64,000 nucleotides of DNA from Patiria pectinifera. Taxonomy: Eukaryota; Echinodermata; Asteroidea; Valvatida; Asterinidae. Positions 57,801 to 64,000 of this stretch are shown here, in pieces. The notes under the pieces were generated by a model that searched no databases, had not been told where the DNA came from, and saw only the letters and a program-made list of their open reading frames with translations. A program made the position numbers and the translations under genes. Each line of letters begins with the position of its first letter. Position 1 is the stretch's first letter. The stretch is from contig CM057149.1 of assembly GCA_029964075.1 (NCBI GenBank), forward strand, positions 16,630,197-16,694,196, written 5' to 3'.

Positions 57801-58552
57801 TTTTTCTGATACATCTTGTTCATTAGTAAATAAACAAACCCTTGCTCACAGCAAGGGTCTATGATATGCGAGCAGAATCTGTGATTAATAATGCAACTAG
57901 ACTGCGTCTTGACCTCGAGATTCTGACCATGCAGGGGGCGCCTTCTAGGGGTCTTCAGTTACCCGTTGTCATCTATAGACATCTCTAAATGAAACCCAGA
58001 CACGACATCTATTATGCTTTTATGTTGCGAATTGAGCACAAAGCGGCTGCGCAGCCTGTAAAGAGAAATATTACGTGATGTGCCAATTACATCCTGTGGC
58101 TTTGAATGAGCATCACATGTGCATATAATGCGAATGCCTTCTTGCGCTGCACGTAGCATTTTGCTGACAGCCAGTGTCGTGTCTGGGTTTTATTCAATGG
58201 TTCTATTATCTCTCGATGGCATCCACATTGACCAATCAGCACCTTAGTCCAGATTTCAGAATGAAATGACGTCACGATTTTTAGTAAAGTCAACCCCAAT
58301 TGGCTGGCTTGTGGGGCGCATAAATTTGCATGAATATCAGACCAGAGTCAGAGAGGGCTTCCTTAGACAACGGGGGATACTCAGACTACCTGTTTATCTC
58401 CCCGATGCAAAATTACACTATTGGTTTGTTTAATCTGATGGTTCTTTTTCTGACTATTTTTGGCAGAGCTTGGACTTGCAGAGAAACAAGAACTCGTCGT
58501 CGCTGACATCACAGCGCCAAATGCTCTCATCTTCTCCCTGTCCTTCAAGTGA
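18829..58552 (+). CDS. UBA3: UBA3, NEDD8-activating enzyme E1 catalytic subunit (whole gene, 15 coding exons)
   Basis: UBA3 with NAE1 forms the NEDD8 E1. It adenylates NEDD8, takes it as a thioester on its active Cys, and passes it to UBC12 for cullin neddylation. Exons: 18829-18848 (candidate), 20116-20233, 20663-20743, 21982-22064, 24273-24353, 25435-25478, 25614-25678, 27235-27390, 29195-29297, 30154-30267, 32008-32098, 40705-40786, 56344-56444, 56866-56984, 58467-58552. All borders are GT-AG and all phases match, giving 447 residues (human 463/442). Motifs: nucleotide-binding [10 protein letters not shown] (59-68), [14 protein letters not shown] (85-98), GLDSI (150-154), zinc pairs C205/C208 and C349/C352, active C222 in FPMC, C-terminal ubiquitin-fold domain (about 353-447). 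The span of nearly 40 kb is due to introns packed with repeats, including a 13.6-kb satellite. Nothing in the coding sequence looks broken. Confidence 0.96.
18849..20662 (+). other. UBA3 introns 1 and 2
   Basis: Intron 1 (18849-20115, if the first exon is right) holds the LINE scrap at 19700 and a G-run near 19925. Intron 2 (20234-20662) has a hairpin at 20443-20481: a 16-bp perfect stem TAGAATTAGAAGGCAC with a 7-nt loop. Confidence 0.6.
19700..19780 (+). mobile_element. Short fragment of the same LINE
   Basis: Matches the minus strand of 420-485: both encode KRNTK(M/I)K(M/I)AITA next to TGTAC. Too short for more than a family match. Confidence 0.5.
20116..22064 (+). CDS. UBA3: UBA3 exons 2-4: N-terminus and nucleotide-binding core
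   Basis: Exon 2 (20116-20233) gives [19 protein letters not shown], then HPDFEPSTE. Exon 3 (20663-20743) gives [20 protein letters not shown], then CEILKDL. Exon 4 (21982-22064) gives [20 protein letters not shown], then LNRQFLF. These are the Rossmann glycine loop and the DxDxIxxSNLNRQF motif that bind ATP-Mg and the NEDD8 C-terminus in all E1 enzymes. Intron 3 contains a 632-bp inverted-repeat element. Confidence 0.95.
20852..21483. mobile_element. MITE with GCACCCGATTTCACGAAGC ends, copy 2
   Basis: Same orientation as the copy at 9316, in UBA3 intron 3. Both contain a similar 77-codon open stretch that is probably not coding. Confidence 0.8.
22349..23255. mobile_element. Long inverted-repeat (foldback) element in UBA3 intron 4
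   Basis: Arms of about 255 bp (22349-22603 and 23006-23255) starting CTATCCGCTC.GTTCACAAGT around a 400-bp centre. A separate partial arm copy lies at about 22195-22260. No target duplication was found. Confidence 0.75.
23256..25434 (+). other. Rest of UBA3 intron 4 and intron 5
   Basis: Holds a small inverted-repeat element at 23998-24112 (arms GTGGTGTAGTAAAACTAGCC) and poly-T rich sequence with GGGTAGGTAGGG-type words (25010-25190). Exon 5 (24273-24353) lies within this span. Confidence 0.6.
24273..27390 (+). CDS. UBA3: UBA3 exons 5-8: adenylation domain
   Basis: Exons 24273-24353 ([16 protein letters not shown]...), 25435-25478 ([14 protein letters not shown]), 25614-25678 ([17 protein letters not shown]) and 27235-27390 (LSLVNYEDG..., [16 protein letters not shown]..., [14 protein letters not shown]). 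The sequence follows human UBA3 closely, but VINGLDS replaces VCGLDS, so one residue and the Cys differ. The CxxC in TACVEC is half of the zinc site. Intron 7 (25679-27234) carries a MITE and a C-rich tandem array. Confidence 0.95.
25757..26122. mobile_element. TAA-flanked MITE, subfamily A copy 1
   Basis: Ends GGCC-A-run...CTCGGTCTCTGGTCAG and CAGAGACCGACT...GGCC with TAA on both sides. The interior has repeated CACCAAGG words. In UBA3 intron 7. Confidence 0.8.
26440..27130. repeat. C-rich tandem array (CCCCTA/CCCCAT)
   Basis: About 690 bp of mixed 5- to 7-bp units such as CCCCTACCCCATCCCCTACC in UBA3 intron 7. The minus strand is G-rich with runs of four G, so it can form G-quadruplexes. 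Long [11 protein letters not shown] frames are a by-product. Confidence 0.9.
27530..27692. mobile_element. Short MITE with CAGGGGTGTGA ends, copy 1
   Basis: Ends CAGGGGTGTGAAA and CTCACACCCCTG, flanked by CTGGAT (27524-27529 and 27693-27698). The terminal CAGGG suggests the hAT type. In UBA3 intron 8. Confidence 0.75.
28730..29014. mobile_element. MITE with ATGGGCGTCGC ends and 9-bp target duplication
   Basis: Left ATGGGCGTCGC, right GGCGACGCCCATG. Flanked by TACACAAGC at 28721-28729 and 29015-29023. The interior is C-, A- and G-run rich. In UBA3 intron 8. Confidence 0.8.
29195..29297 (+). CDS. UBA3: UBA3 exon 9: active-site cysteine exon
   Basis: Reads [20 protein letters not shown], then [14 protein letters not shown]. 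The Cys of FPMCTIA (codon at 29210-29212, residue 222 in this model) is the thioester-forming residue of UBA3. Acceptor CTCCATTTCAG, donor GTAAGT, phase 1 out. Confidence 0.96.
29566..30047. mobile_element. TTAA-flanked inverted-repeat element in UBA3 intron 9
   Basis: 482 bp, nearly all inverted repeat. Ends AGAGGTTGTGGAATGC and GCATTCCACAACCTCT (right end CATTCCACAACCTCT). Flanked by TTAA at 29562-29565 and 30048-30051. The flanking repeat is continuous at 4720-4735 without it. TTAA targeting fits piggyBac-type elements. Confidence 0.85.
30154..32098 (+). CDS. UBA3: UBA3 exons 10-11
   Basis: Exon 10 (30154-30267): [20 protein letters not shown] and [12 protein letters not shown]. Exon 11 (32008-32098): [20 protein letters not shown], then VTEAFKIAS. 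Both are strongly conserved in UBA3. They are separated by intron 10, which holds a mariner-like element with a second transposon nested in it. Confidence 0.95.
30415..31605. mobile_element. Mariner-like non-autonomous element, split by a nested insertion
   Basis: Ends CAGGGCGAGTCAAAAAAAGC and rightmost TTTTTACTCACCCTG, TA on both sides (30413, 31606). Long inner inverted arms (CCATTTAAACGCAATGACCC and its complement) and no transposase. In UBA3 intron 10. Confidence 0.8.
31019..31545. mobile_element. TTAA-flanked element nested in the mariner-like element
   Basis: 527 bp. Ends CCCTTTCCTTACCA and TGGTAATGAAAGGG, flanked by TTAA (31015-31018, 31546-31549). It has two CCATGGGCGACTTT repeats near the left end. 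Terminal CCCTTT fits the piggyBac type. Confidence 0.8.
32498..32811. mobile_element. Palindromic element made of ACCGATAATGTAACA words, 8-bp duplication
   Basis: Two inverted arms, each a chain of alternating words ACCGATAATGT(A/C)ACA and ACCGATA(G/C)TGTA. Flanked by AATGTCTG at 32490-32497 and 32812-32819. In UBA3 intron 11. Confidence 0.8.
33442..33887. mobile_element. Two adjacent inverted-repeat elements
   Basis: The first, 33442-33556, has arms from GAATTGTCGGCTACGGCTT and its near complement. The second, 33575-33887, has ends AGGGCCAAGTTCGCGCAAGG and CCTTGCCCGAACTTGGCCC. No clear target duplications. Confidence 0.65.
34333..34716. mobile_element. TAA-flanked MITE, subfamily A copy 2
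   Basis: Inverted relative to the copy at 25757, with the same interior (CCTTGGTG repeats). TAA on both sides. In UBA3 intron 11. Confidence 0.8.
34717..36343. other. UBA3 intron 11 sequence, no gene seen
   Basis: AT-rich, with a TTA microsatellite near 35528 and a diverged repeat copy at 36060-36330. Confidence 0.5.
36344..36747. repeat. 200-bp tandem duplication: SINE segment plus GPCR 3' end
   Basis: Two units, about 36344-36543 and 36544-36747. Each has a SINE central domain (GCTAATG...GGCAAGTG...), an inverted tRNA-like head (CCTAACCACCAGGCCACAC), and the last 39 bases of the GPCR frame. The SINE part is read on the minus strand and shares its central domain with the SINE at 5818. Confidence 0.8.
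36503..36541 (-). pseudogene. Duplicated last codons of the GPCR gene
   Basis: Repeats the end of the receptor frame ([10 protein letters not shown] and TAG stop) with one silent change (CAC to CAT). It lies one 200-bp tandem unit downstream of the real 3' end, so it is a by-product of the duplication at 36344-36747. Confidence 0.8.
36707..37684 (-). CDS. Rhodopsin-family (class A) GPCR, intronless coding frame, nested in UBA3 intron 11
   Basis: A seven-helix receptor of 325 residues from the first in-frame ATG (37684). Landmarks, numbered from that Met: TM1 with GNFVV (N20), TM2 NQAVADL (D48), C77 at the top of TM3, ERY 103-105, TM4 W132, C155 in loop 2, TM5 P182, TM6 CWLPN (262-266), TM7 NPVIY (293-297). 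A Ser-rich third inner loop (about 200-245) and a short tail follow. All class A hallmark residues are present, so it looks functional. The frame stays open to 37834 with no ATG, and the N-terminus before TM1 is only 6 residues, so an upstream exon may supply the outer segment; AG acceptors occur between 37684 and 37760. The ligand cannot be told from sequence; the general look is that of peptide-type receptors. It lies antisense to UBA3, with GC-richer codons than the flanks. Confidence 0.9.
   Translation of the reverse strand: MPDVLGIISAVIGTLGLLGNFVVCVVIWRIPHMHTVTNACLFNQAVADLFGSLIFMLVFNIPTLEVLPKGAWGWLYCYLWESESVMWMFLFTSTMSLVLVTLERYLAIVYPFKYRSLFARRWVPAVGIAATWLVGISMGLCIFALIDFSERDNKCKVALPTPTGHRLNNLVQASNVVTFFIPAWTMLFAYIHMAVVLKRGARQTEPVSVRTVVMTHIRSDGARSPESSSGEHIPETQGDSLLRARRNVIKALVLVCLAYFICWLPNTVMLAAHIPGLPYSIATVLAATNSCINPVIYTIKYSSFRKGLKQLICGKTSTAVHNDHE
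37685..39796. other. UBA3 intron 11 upstream of the GPCR and beyond
   Basis: 37685-38230 is moderately GC-rich and would hold the receptor's 5' region. A 46-bp near-perfect palindrome sits at 39043-39088 (GCAGACACTTAATTAATTAT...). Nothing else recognised. Confidence 0.45.
39797..40290. mobile_element. Second mariner-like MITE
   Basis: Ends CAGGGTGGTGCAAAAAGAAA and TTCTTTTTGCACCTCCCTG. TA on the left, TG on the right (decayed). No transposase. In UBA3 intron 11. Confidence 0.75.
40705..40786 (+). CDS. UBA3: UBA3 exon 12, immediately upstream of the satellite intron
   Basis: Reads [20 protein letters not shown], then YTFEAEKK, matching the human [22 protein letters not shown] stretch. Donor GTGAGA at 40787 opens intron 12, 15,557 bp long and about 88% satellite. 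Confidence 0.95.
41249..41612. mobile_element. Element with 24-bp inverted ends and an internal minisatellite
   Basis: Perfect 24-bp inverted repeat (GCTGCGCACTCGCCATTCTT core) at 41249-41272 and 41589-41612. Between them are four copies of TTCCCGCCCGAAGCTGATAG, starting near 41319, 41399, 41482 and 41538. The satellite begins at its right end. Confidence 0.75.
41612..55246. repeat. Satellite array, about 70 copies of a 195-196-bp unit
   Basis: Head-to-tail copies in UBA3 intron 12. A typical unit starts CTCTAGGCACCTCGTGTGAA and contains GACTTTTTCGATGATGCCGG and CTCACTGGATTCTGAATGTA. Most copies differ by a few bases, mainly in A-, T- and G-runs; the edge copies at both ends are more diverged. 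A 63-codon frame recurs, but the common 196-bp unit is 1 modulo 3, so frames do not join and the array is not coding. Confidence 0.97.
55247..56125 (+). other. UBA3 intron 12, right of the satellite
   Basis: Holds an ACAAACAGAC-type low-complexity tract (about 55905-56060). No gene seen. Confidence 0.6.
56126..56291. mobile_element. Short MITE with CAGGGGTGTGA ends, copy 2
   Basis: Same ends and interior (CTCACTTGCTGTGTACAAAA) as the copy at 27530. In UBA3 intron 12, 52 bp before exon 13. Confidence 0.75.
56344..58552 (+). CDS. UBA3: UBA3 exons 13-15: second zinc pair and UBC12-binding C-terminus
   Basis: Exon 13 (56344-56444): [20 protein letters not shown], then [13 protein letters not shown]. 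Exon 14 (56866-56984): [20 protein letters not shown], then [19 protein letters not shown]. Exon 15 (58467-58552): [20 protein letters not shown], then LIFSLSFK and TGA. CIAC is the second zinc pair. The rest is the ubiquitin-fold domain that recruits UBC12 in the human enzyme. Confidence 0.95.
57216..57620. repeat. Tandem duplication of about 203 bp in UBA3 intron 14
   Basis: Two units starting TGCTGGGAAGTCAAGAGGT and ending CATTCCCTTC.GGGT..CACTGTCAAAT. Confidence 0.85.
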
Positions 58553-58727
58553 AGAGGAGAAACACTGAGAAAAATCTATACAGTATTTATTTATACATTT
58601 GAAAGCATTTTTTTGTACATGCAGGTTGTGTCTAATTTTGTGGTAGCACAAAAATGAGAGTTTTTATACTAAAGGATCGTCATGGTATTTGCAGATTTAC
58701 TGTTGGATTGAGCATGTACAGAGTTAG

Positions 58728-58733
58728 AATAAA
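58728..58733 (+). terminator. UBA3 poly(A) signal
   Basis: AATAAA 175 bases after the UBA3 stop codon. The 9-bp duplication left by a foldback element starts at 58739, so the expected cleavage zone overlaps the element edge. Confidence 0.65.
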
Positions 58734-58747
58734 AACTACTTCAGCTG

Positions 58748-59318
58748 TAGCCTTGGTCAAGACATTCAACGATAGTGTCCCATGATCGATGTCTGGCTGT
58801 TAACCGTAGCGGTGCGCTTAATTTATATGCACTCACACGTACTGTACGAAGTACGAACAGAGACCTCACGTGACCAGGCTACAGTATGCAAATCTGTTGG
58901 TGTTGGTCCAACAGACGCCTTTGAACAACTGTTCCCCTTGGCTTTTATTTTTTTATTTTGTCGCTGGATTGCCATCGACGGCCTCATTTGCTAATAAAGG
59001 TGAGATTATTGTTCAGTGCTTGGTTGTGGAGGCTCATATTTTACCTGGACATAGAGCTGGATAGTGTGGCTACATTCTAGATGTAAATCCAGCGACAAAA
59101 TGACCAAAAATGCCCCAACAAGATATAGGCCAACACAACCGTTGTGCCAACGCGTTCCACTAGCGCCAACTGACTTGCATATTGTAGCCGATGCATGCCA
59201 AGATGGTGCTTGCACTTCGTACACAGAACATGTGAGTGCATAGCACATGGCTACTGTTTATGCTAGCAGCCAACCATCCATCATTTGGTACTGTTGTTGA
59301 ACGCCTTGACCAAGGCTA
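58748..59318. mobile_element. Foldback element with 9-bp target duplication just past UBA3
   Basis: Ends TAGCCTTGGTCAAG and CTTGACCAAGGCTA. Flanked by CTTCAGCTG at 58739-58747 and 59319-59327. Its right end and flank (about 59264-59360) are duplicated in tandem at about 59366-59461. Confidence 0.85.
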
Positions 59319-59461
59319 CTTCAGCTGTTACAAATAATCACTTTTCACATATAATCACTTTTAACATATAGCAGCCAACCATCGATCATTTGGTACTGTT
59401 GTTGAACGCCTTGACCAAGGCTACTTCAGCTGTTACAAATAATCACTTTTAACATATAATC

Positions 59462-62040
59462 ACTCATCCAAGCTTCAAACCCCCCCCCCCCTCTCCATTC
59501 TGCCCCTAAATCAATTGCAATGGAGGTGCTAGCCTAGTGGAACAGCACTTTTGATCTTTACAACCAGTGGTGCATATTTTCGGGGTGGGGTAGGGTGGGT
59601 ACCAAATTTTGTTCCCCCAAAAATTTAATTTGCTGATAACATACAGCGAGCCATGCGCAAGCAAGGCGGGTGCAGAGTGCACATTCATTCAAAACCCTGA
59701 TCAGATGTGCTGCTACTCCTTCCATCCCCCCCCCTCCCCCCCAAGCCTCCCTTTTGTTATCAGGGGGCGGGGGTTACCTAATCCCGGTTACTTCCAATCC
59801 CCACTGTTTTACAACCAATCCGCTTTGCAGGAAACCTAGTGAGATTGTATTAGCTTCAAAACTTTAGTGTCAACACTTTAGTGTCAAAACTGACTTTCAC
59901 TTGAGTCCACAGCCCTTACAGTGTCAGCATTTTAAGAGCTTTCCCGAAAAATGCCCACTGTGCACCAACCATGTGCACCAAATAAGCACTCATGAATTGA
60001 GGTATGCAAAGGACTTGAGTTGTTTTATCTGGCTAAACAGTACACTGCAGCACTGAAAGAATACATTAAAAGAAAATTATGTAAAAATGTACATCACAAA
60101 AAAGCTGTATAACGTCACAAATAGCTGTATGCATTGAATCCCATCAAATAAAGATGCATTATTAAATAACAGTGATCGGTGCGCTTGTGTTTGTATTTGT
60201 CTCGAGTTTCATTTCTGAGATCTTTTTTGAAAAGAGTTTTAAATGTGTTTACGATTTCACTGTGACATATTACTGTAAAAGAAATATCTGAGCTCACGTT
60301 TGCTTTGGTAAATGGGTCATTCAATAAATTCAGCGTCCAAAGTGCGAGATTTTTCCTGTCCCCGTTACCTTGACCACTTTATAGTTTGCCATTCAGGTAT
60401 CATTGTGAATGCGTTCAAGCTATTTGTTATTTGTTGGGTAGGTAGTGTGCTATTCGTAATCACCCTTGAAGGACAACTGCAGGTCTAATTCAGGAGTTAT
60501 AGACCGGACTGCCGGGGAAGCCATTTCGATCGTGTTCCCTGAATCTATTTTATAAATTGTAAACTGTTGAAAGGGATGGAGCCCGACTATTTTATGATCG
60601 GAATGCGAACCACATGCCTCACTTTCAAATTTTTGTTTGAAAAGTGGCTGATTTAAAGGGAATATACAACATTTGCAAACATCAAAAAATAAAACTACCA
60701 AGTTTTTAAGAGATTTCTTACTAGAATGTTGGTAAATGACAGTCTAAAGCATCCTGTAAAATTATGGCACCTGGTGTGAAGTCATTTTCAGGAAAATGGT
60801 ATTTTTGTATACATTTCCAACGGTGGTCGGCCGGAAAAACCTAACTATATTTCAACTACTGCTCCAAATTTACCTTTTTTCAGTCCAAATTTTGATTGGT
60901 ATTGGTTACATGTTCATGAACGGGTGCAGGCCAGCTAGACTGGTTCCCTTACCTTACAATTTTCTGGCAACTATAAATTGATCCATTTCATTTTAGTGGA
61001 GTCAGGGAACCAGACTACTTGAACAATTTTGTTTTTCTTGGTTTTTCCAGCATTTTCGAACATAAAACTTCAAACATGTCAGTGTATAACAGTATTTGAT
61101 ATATTATTCTAACCCCTCAAATACCCCATTGCTGAAAATTACAGCAAAAGCCAATGATGTACATTCCCTTTAATCACAAATTTTCAAAAATCATTCTTCA
61201 TCAGAGCAGACTGGTATTAATTTGTAATGAACATTTATTTATTTCACTGCTTTCGTTTCTACTCACAGGTTCCAAAAATGAAAACTTTACCTTGCTTTCA
61301 ATTCAATATGGCCGACGCTTGAATAAAGTCTTCGACTGGCTCCTTGGGACCACCAACAAAATAAGAAAACCTCAATTTTCACTGTTGCCAAAATGTGCCT
61401 GATTTGAACATACTCTTGTTTCCCCAATGTCATTTTTAATATCACCGTTTCTGTCTAACACTAAATTACCTCGTAATTGCACTCTTAAGTTGCACTTTTT
61501 CCACTCAAAAAGACATTCTCATGATTGATGAGTATAATTGAAATGGAAATCGTCTAGACAACCCGACAGCTCGCAGTTCAAAATTGATCACTGCACTTTT
61601 GGGAGATGGTGCTCCAATGCTTTTGATTGTCATGATTGTGGACTTTCACCAGCAATGATGTGGCAATATTTTTTAAAATTGCAGATCTTGTTCTTTCGGG
61701 GTTTGCACTCTTGAAAATATCCCTATAACTTTTTCCCGAGACAAAAAGTGGTTTTGTGCTTAAACAGCACTTCATATTTAAATTGTTTTGTGCAAACCCA
61801 GACACACTTCTGCAGACATATTTTGAAATCCTGTTGGCATAAGCATAGAAAACGACCAACATGCTAATTAAATTTCATACATTGTAATTTGTTGCAAAGT
61901 GGAAGTTTAGGTGTGTAAATAAATATTTCCCATCATCGAAGGAAAATTACATGATTGATACCTAAACCTTAAGTTTTCACAGTAGAGTTAAGGTAGTCTC
62001 CCACGGGGCGATTGTGGACCTGTGAGTGGTAGAGAGTGCC
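59462..62040. other. Intergenic stretch, no gene seen
   Basis: AT-rich with C-runs near 59480 and 59727. Open frames up to 94 codons show no recognisable domain. Confidence 0.5.
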
Positions 62041-64000
62041 AGCGAGGGCATGTAAGCCTTACATTTTTGATCCAAATTTGGCCTCAAATTGACTTTTCTC
62101 AAAACAATGCAGATATGTCTTTGGATGCAAGAGGAAAATCACTTGACCTTCAGACACTAAAAATATTGAAGATTTGGGCAAAAATCACTGATTTATTGAG
62201 ACAAAAATGAATAATTTTCCCTAATTTTGACCCAAGTTATCGATACAATCTTTCTCTTAAATGCCCAATCTGTCCCAAATTCCAGTTGGAATGTGCTCTA
62301 GAGACCTTCAGGCATCTTTCCTGCAAGTTTCAAGCAATTTCATTTTTCGGTCAAAACTGACAAAAAATGCAAGGGGTTAGCCTTACATTTTTAATCAAAT
62401 TTGGCCAAAAATTGGCTTTTCTCAAAACAACTCAGAAACGTCTTTGGATGCAAGAGGAACATCAATCGACGTTCAAACACTAAAAATATTGAAGATTTGG
62501 GCAAAAATCAATGATTTATTGAGACAAAAATGAATAATTTTCACTAATTTTGACCCAAATTATCGACGCAATCTTTCTCTTAAATGCCCAATCTGACCCA
62601 AATTCCAGTTGGAATATGCTCTAGGGACCTTCAGGCATCTTTCCTGCAAGTTTCAAGCAATTTCATTTTTCGGTCAAATTTGAAAAAAAATGCAAGGGGG
62701 TAGCCTTACATTTTTGATCAAATTTGGCCAAAAATTGACTTTTCTCCAAACAACTCAGAAATGTCTTTGGATGCAAGAGGAACGTCACTCGACCTTGAGA
62801 CACTAAAAATATTGAAGATTTGGGCAAAAATCACCGATTTATTGAGACAAAAATGAATAATTGTCACTAATTTTGACCCAAATTATAGACGCAATCTTTC
62901 TCTTAAATGCCCAATCTGTCCCAAATTCCAGTTGGAATATGCTCTAGGGACATTCAGGCATCTTTCCTGCAAGTTTCAAGCAATTTCATTTTTCGGTCAA
63001 AACTGAAACAAATGCAAGGGGTGAGCCTTACATTTTTAATCAAATTTGGCCAAAAATTGACTTTTCTCAAAACAACTCAGAAACGTCTTTGGATGCAAGA
63101 GGAACATCAATCGACCTTCAAACACTAAAAATATATAAGATTTGGGCAAAAATCAATGATTTATTGAGACAAAAATGAATAATTTTCACGAATTTTGACC
63201 CAAATTATCGACGCAATCTTTCTCTTAAATGCCCAATCTGTCCCAAATTCCAGTTGGACTGTGCTTTAGGGACCTTCAGGCATCTTCCCTGTATTCAAGC
63301 AATTTCATTTTTCGGTCAAATTTGAAAAAAAATGCAAGGGGTTAGCCTTACATTTTTGATCAAATTTGGCCAAAAATTGACTTTTCTCAAAACAACTCAG
63401 AAACGTCTTTGGATGCAAGAAGGAACATCAATCGACCTTCAAACACTAAACATATTGAAGATTTGGGCAAAAATCACAGATTTATTAAGACAAAAATGAA
63501 TAATTTTCACTAATTTTGACCCAAATTATCGACGCAATCTTTCTCCTAAGTGCCCAATCTGTCCCAAATTCCAGTTCGAATGTGCTCTAGGGACCTTTCG
63601 GCATCTTCCCTGCAACTTTCAAGCAATTTCATTTTTCGGTCAAAACTGAAAAAAATGGCAAGGGGTTAGCCTTACATTTTTGATCAAATTTGGCCAAAAA
63701 TTGACTTTTCTCCAAACAACTCAGAAATGTCTTTGGATGCAAGAGGAACATCAATCAACCCTCAAAGACTAAACATATTGAAGATTTGGGCAAAAATCAC
63801 CGATTTATTGAGACAAAAATGAATAATTTTCACTAATTTTGACCCAAATTATCGACGCAATCTTTCTCTTAAATGCCCAATCTGTCCCAAATTCCAGTTG
63901 GAATGTGCTCTAGGGACCTTCAGGCATCTTTCCTGCAAGTTTCAAGCAATTTCATTTTCGGTCAAATTTGAAAAAAAATGCAAGGGGTTAGTCTTACATT
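62041..64000. repeat. Second satellite, period about 322 bp, cut by the window edge
   Basis: Six copies visible. GCCTTACATTTTTGATC-like starts occur at 62056, 62380, 62703, 63025, 63345, 63669 and 63991 (spacing 320-324). Copies are fairly similar, the first more diverged. It continues past base 64000. Confidence 0.95.

Overview
The window is nuclear DNA from an animal. Spliced protein genes with GT-AG introns, tRNA-derived SINEs, many short inverted-repeat transposons and long satellite arrays suggest a marine invertebrate deuterostome, most likely an echinoderm. That placement is inferred from repeat style and protein similarity; no species marker is visible. The DNA is AT-rich apart from coding exons and a few C-rich or foldback tracts.

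Three protein genes can be supported. TAF3, the histone-fold and PHD-finger subunit of TFIID, lies on the minus strand. Its eight coding exons (16228 down to 6983) join in frame to 1025 residues. UBA3, the catalytic subunit of the NEDD8-activating enzyme, lies on the plus strand. Fourteen firm exons plus one candidate first exon (18829 to 58552) join in frame to 447 residues. TAF3 and UBA3 are divergent, with about 2.6 kb between their first coding bases. A class A GPCR with an uninterrupted seven-helix frame lies antisense inside UBA3 intron 11 (37684 down to 36707). The three act in unrelated processes: transcription initiation, cullin neddylation and membrane signalling.

Layout. 1-6.9 kb: intergenic, with a LINE relic, a foldback element with a 9-bp target duplication, a short MITE, and SINEs. 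7.0-16.2 kb: TAF3. 16.3-18.8 kb: divergent intergenic region with two TAA-flanked MITEs, one starting 65 bp upstream of the TAF3 ATG. 18.8-58.6 kb: UBA3, whose introns hold most of the mobile DNA. Intron 7 has a C-rich array. Intron 9 has a TTAA-flanked element. Intron 10 has a mariner-like element with another TTAA element nested in it. Intron 11 has the GPCR and several inverted-repeat elements. Intron 12 carries a 13.6-kb satellite of about 70 copies of a 195-196-bp unit. 58.7-64 kb: a foldback element at the UBA3 3' end, then a second satellite (period about 322 bp) that runs off the right edge.

The points most worth a second look are the homogeneous satellite inside an intron of a housekeeping gene, whose left border coincides with a 24-bp inverted repeat; a TTAA element whose empty site survives in a paralogous repeat at 4.7 kb; and a 200-bp tandem duplication that copied the last codons of the GPCR gene. 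No new protein-based system was found. The novelty lies in repeat biology.
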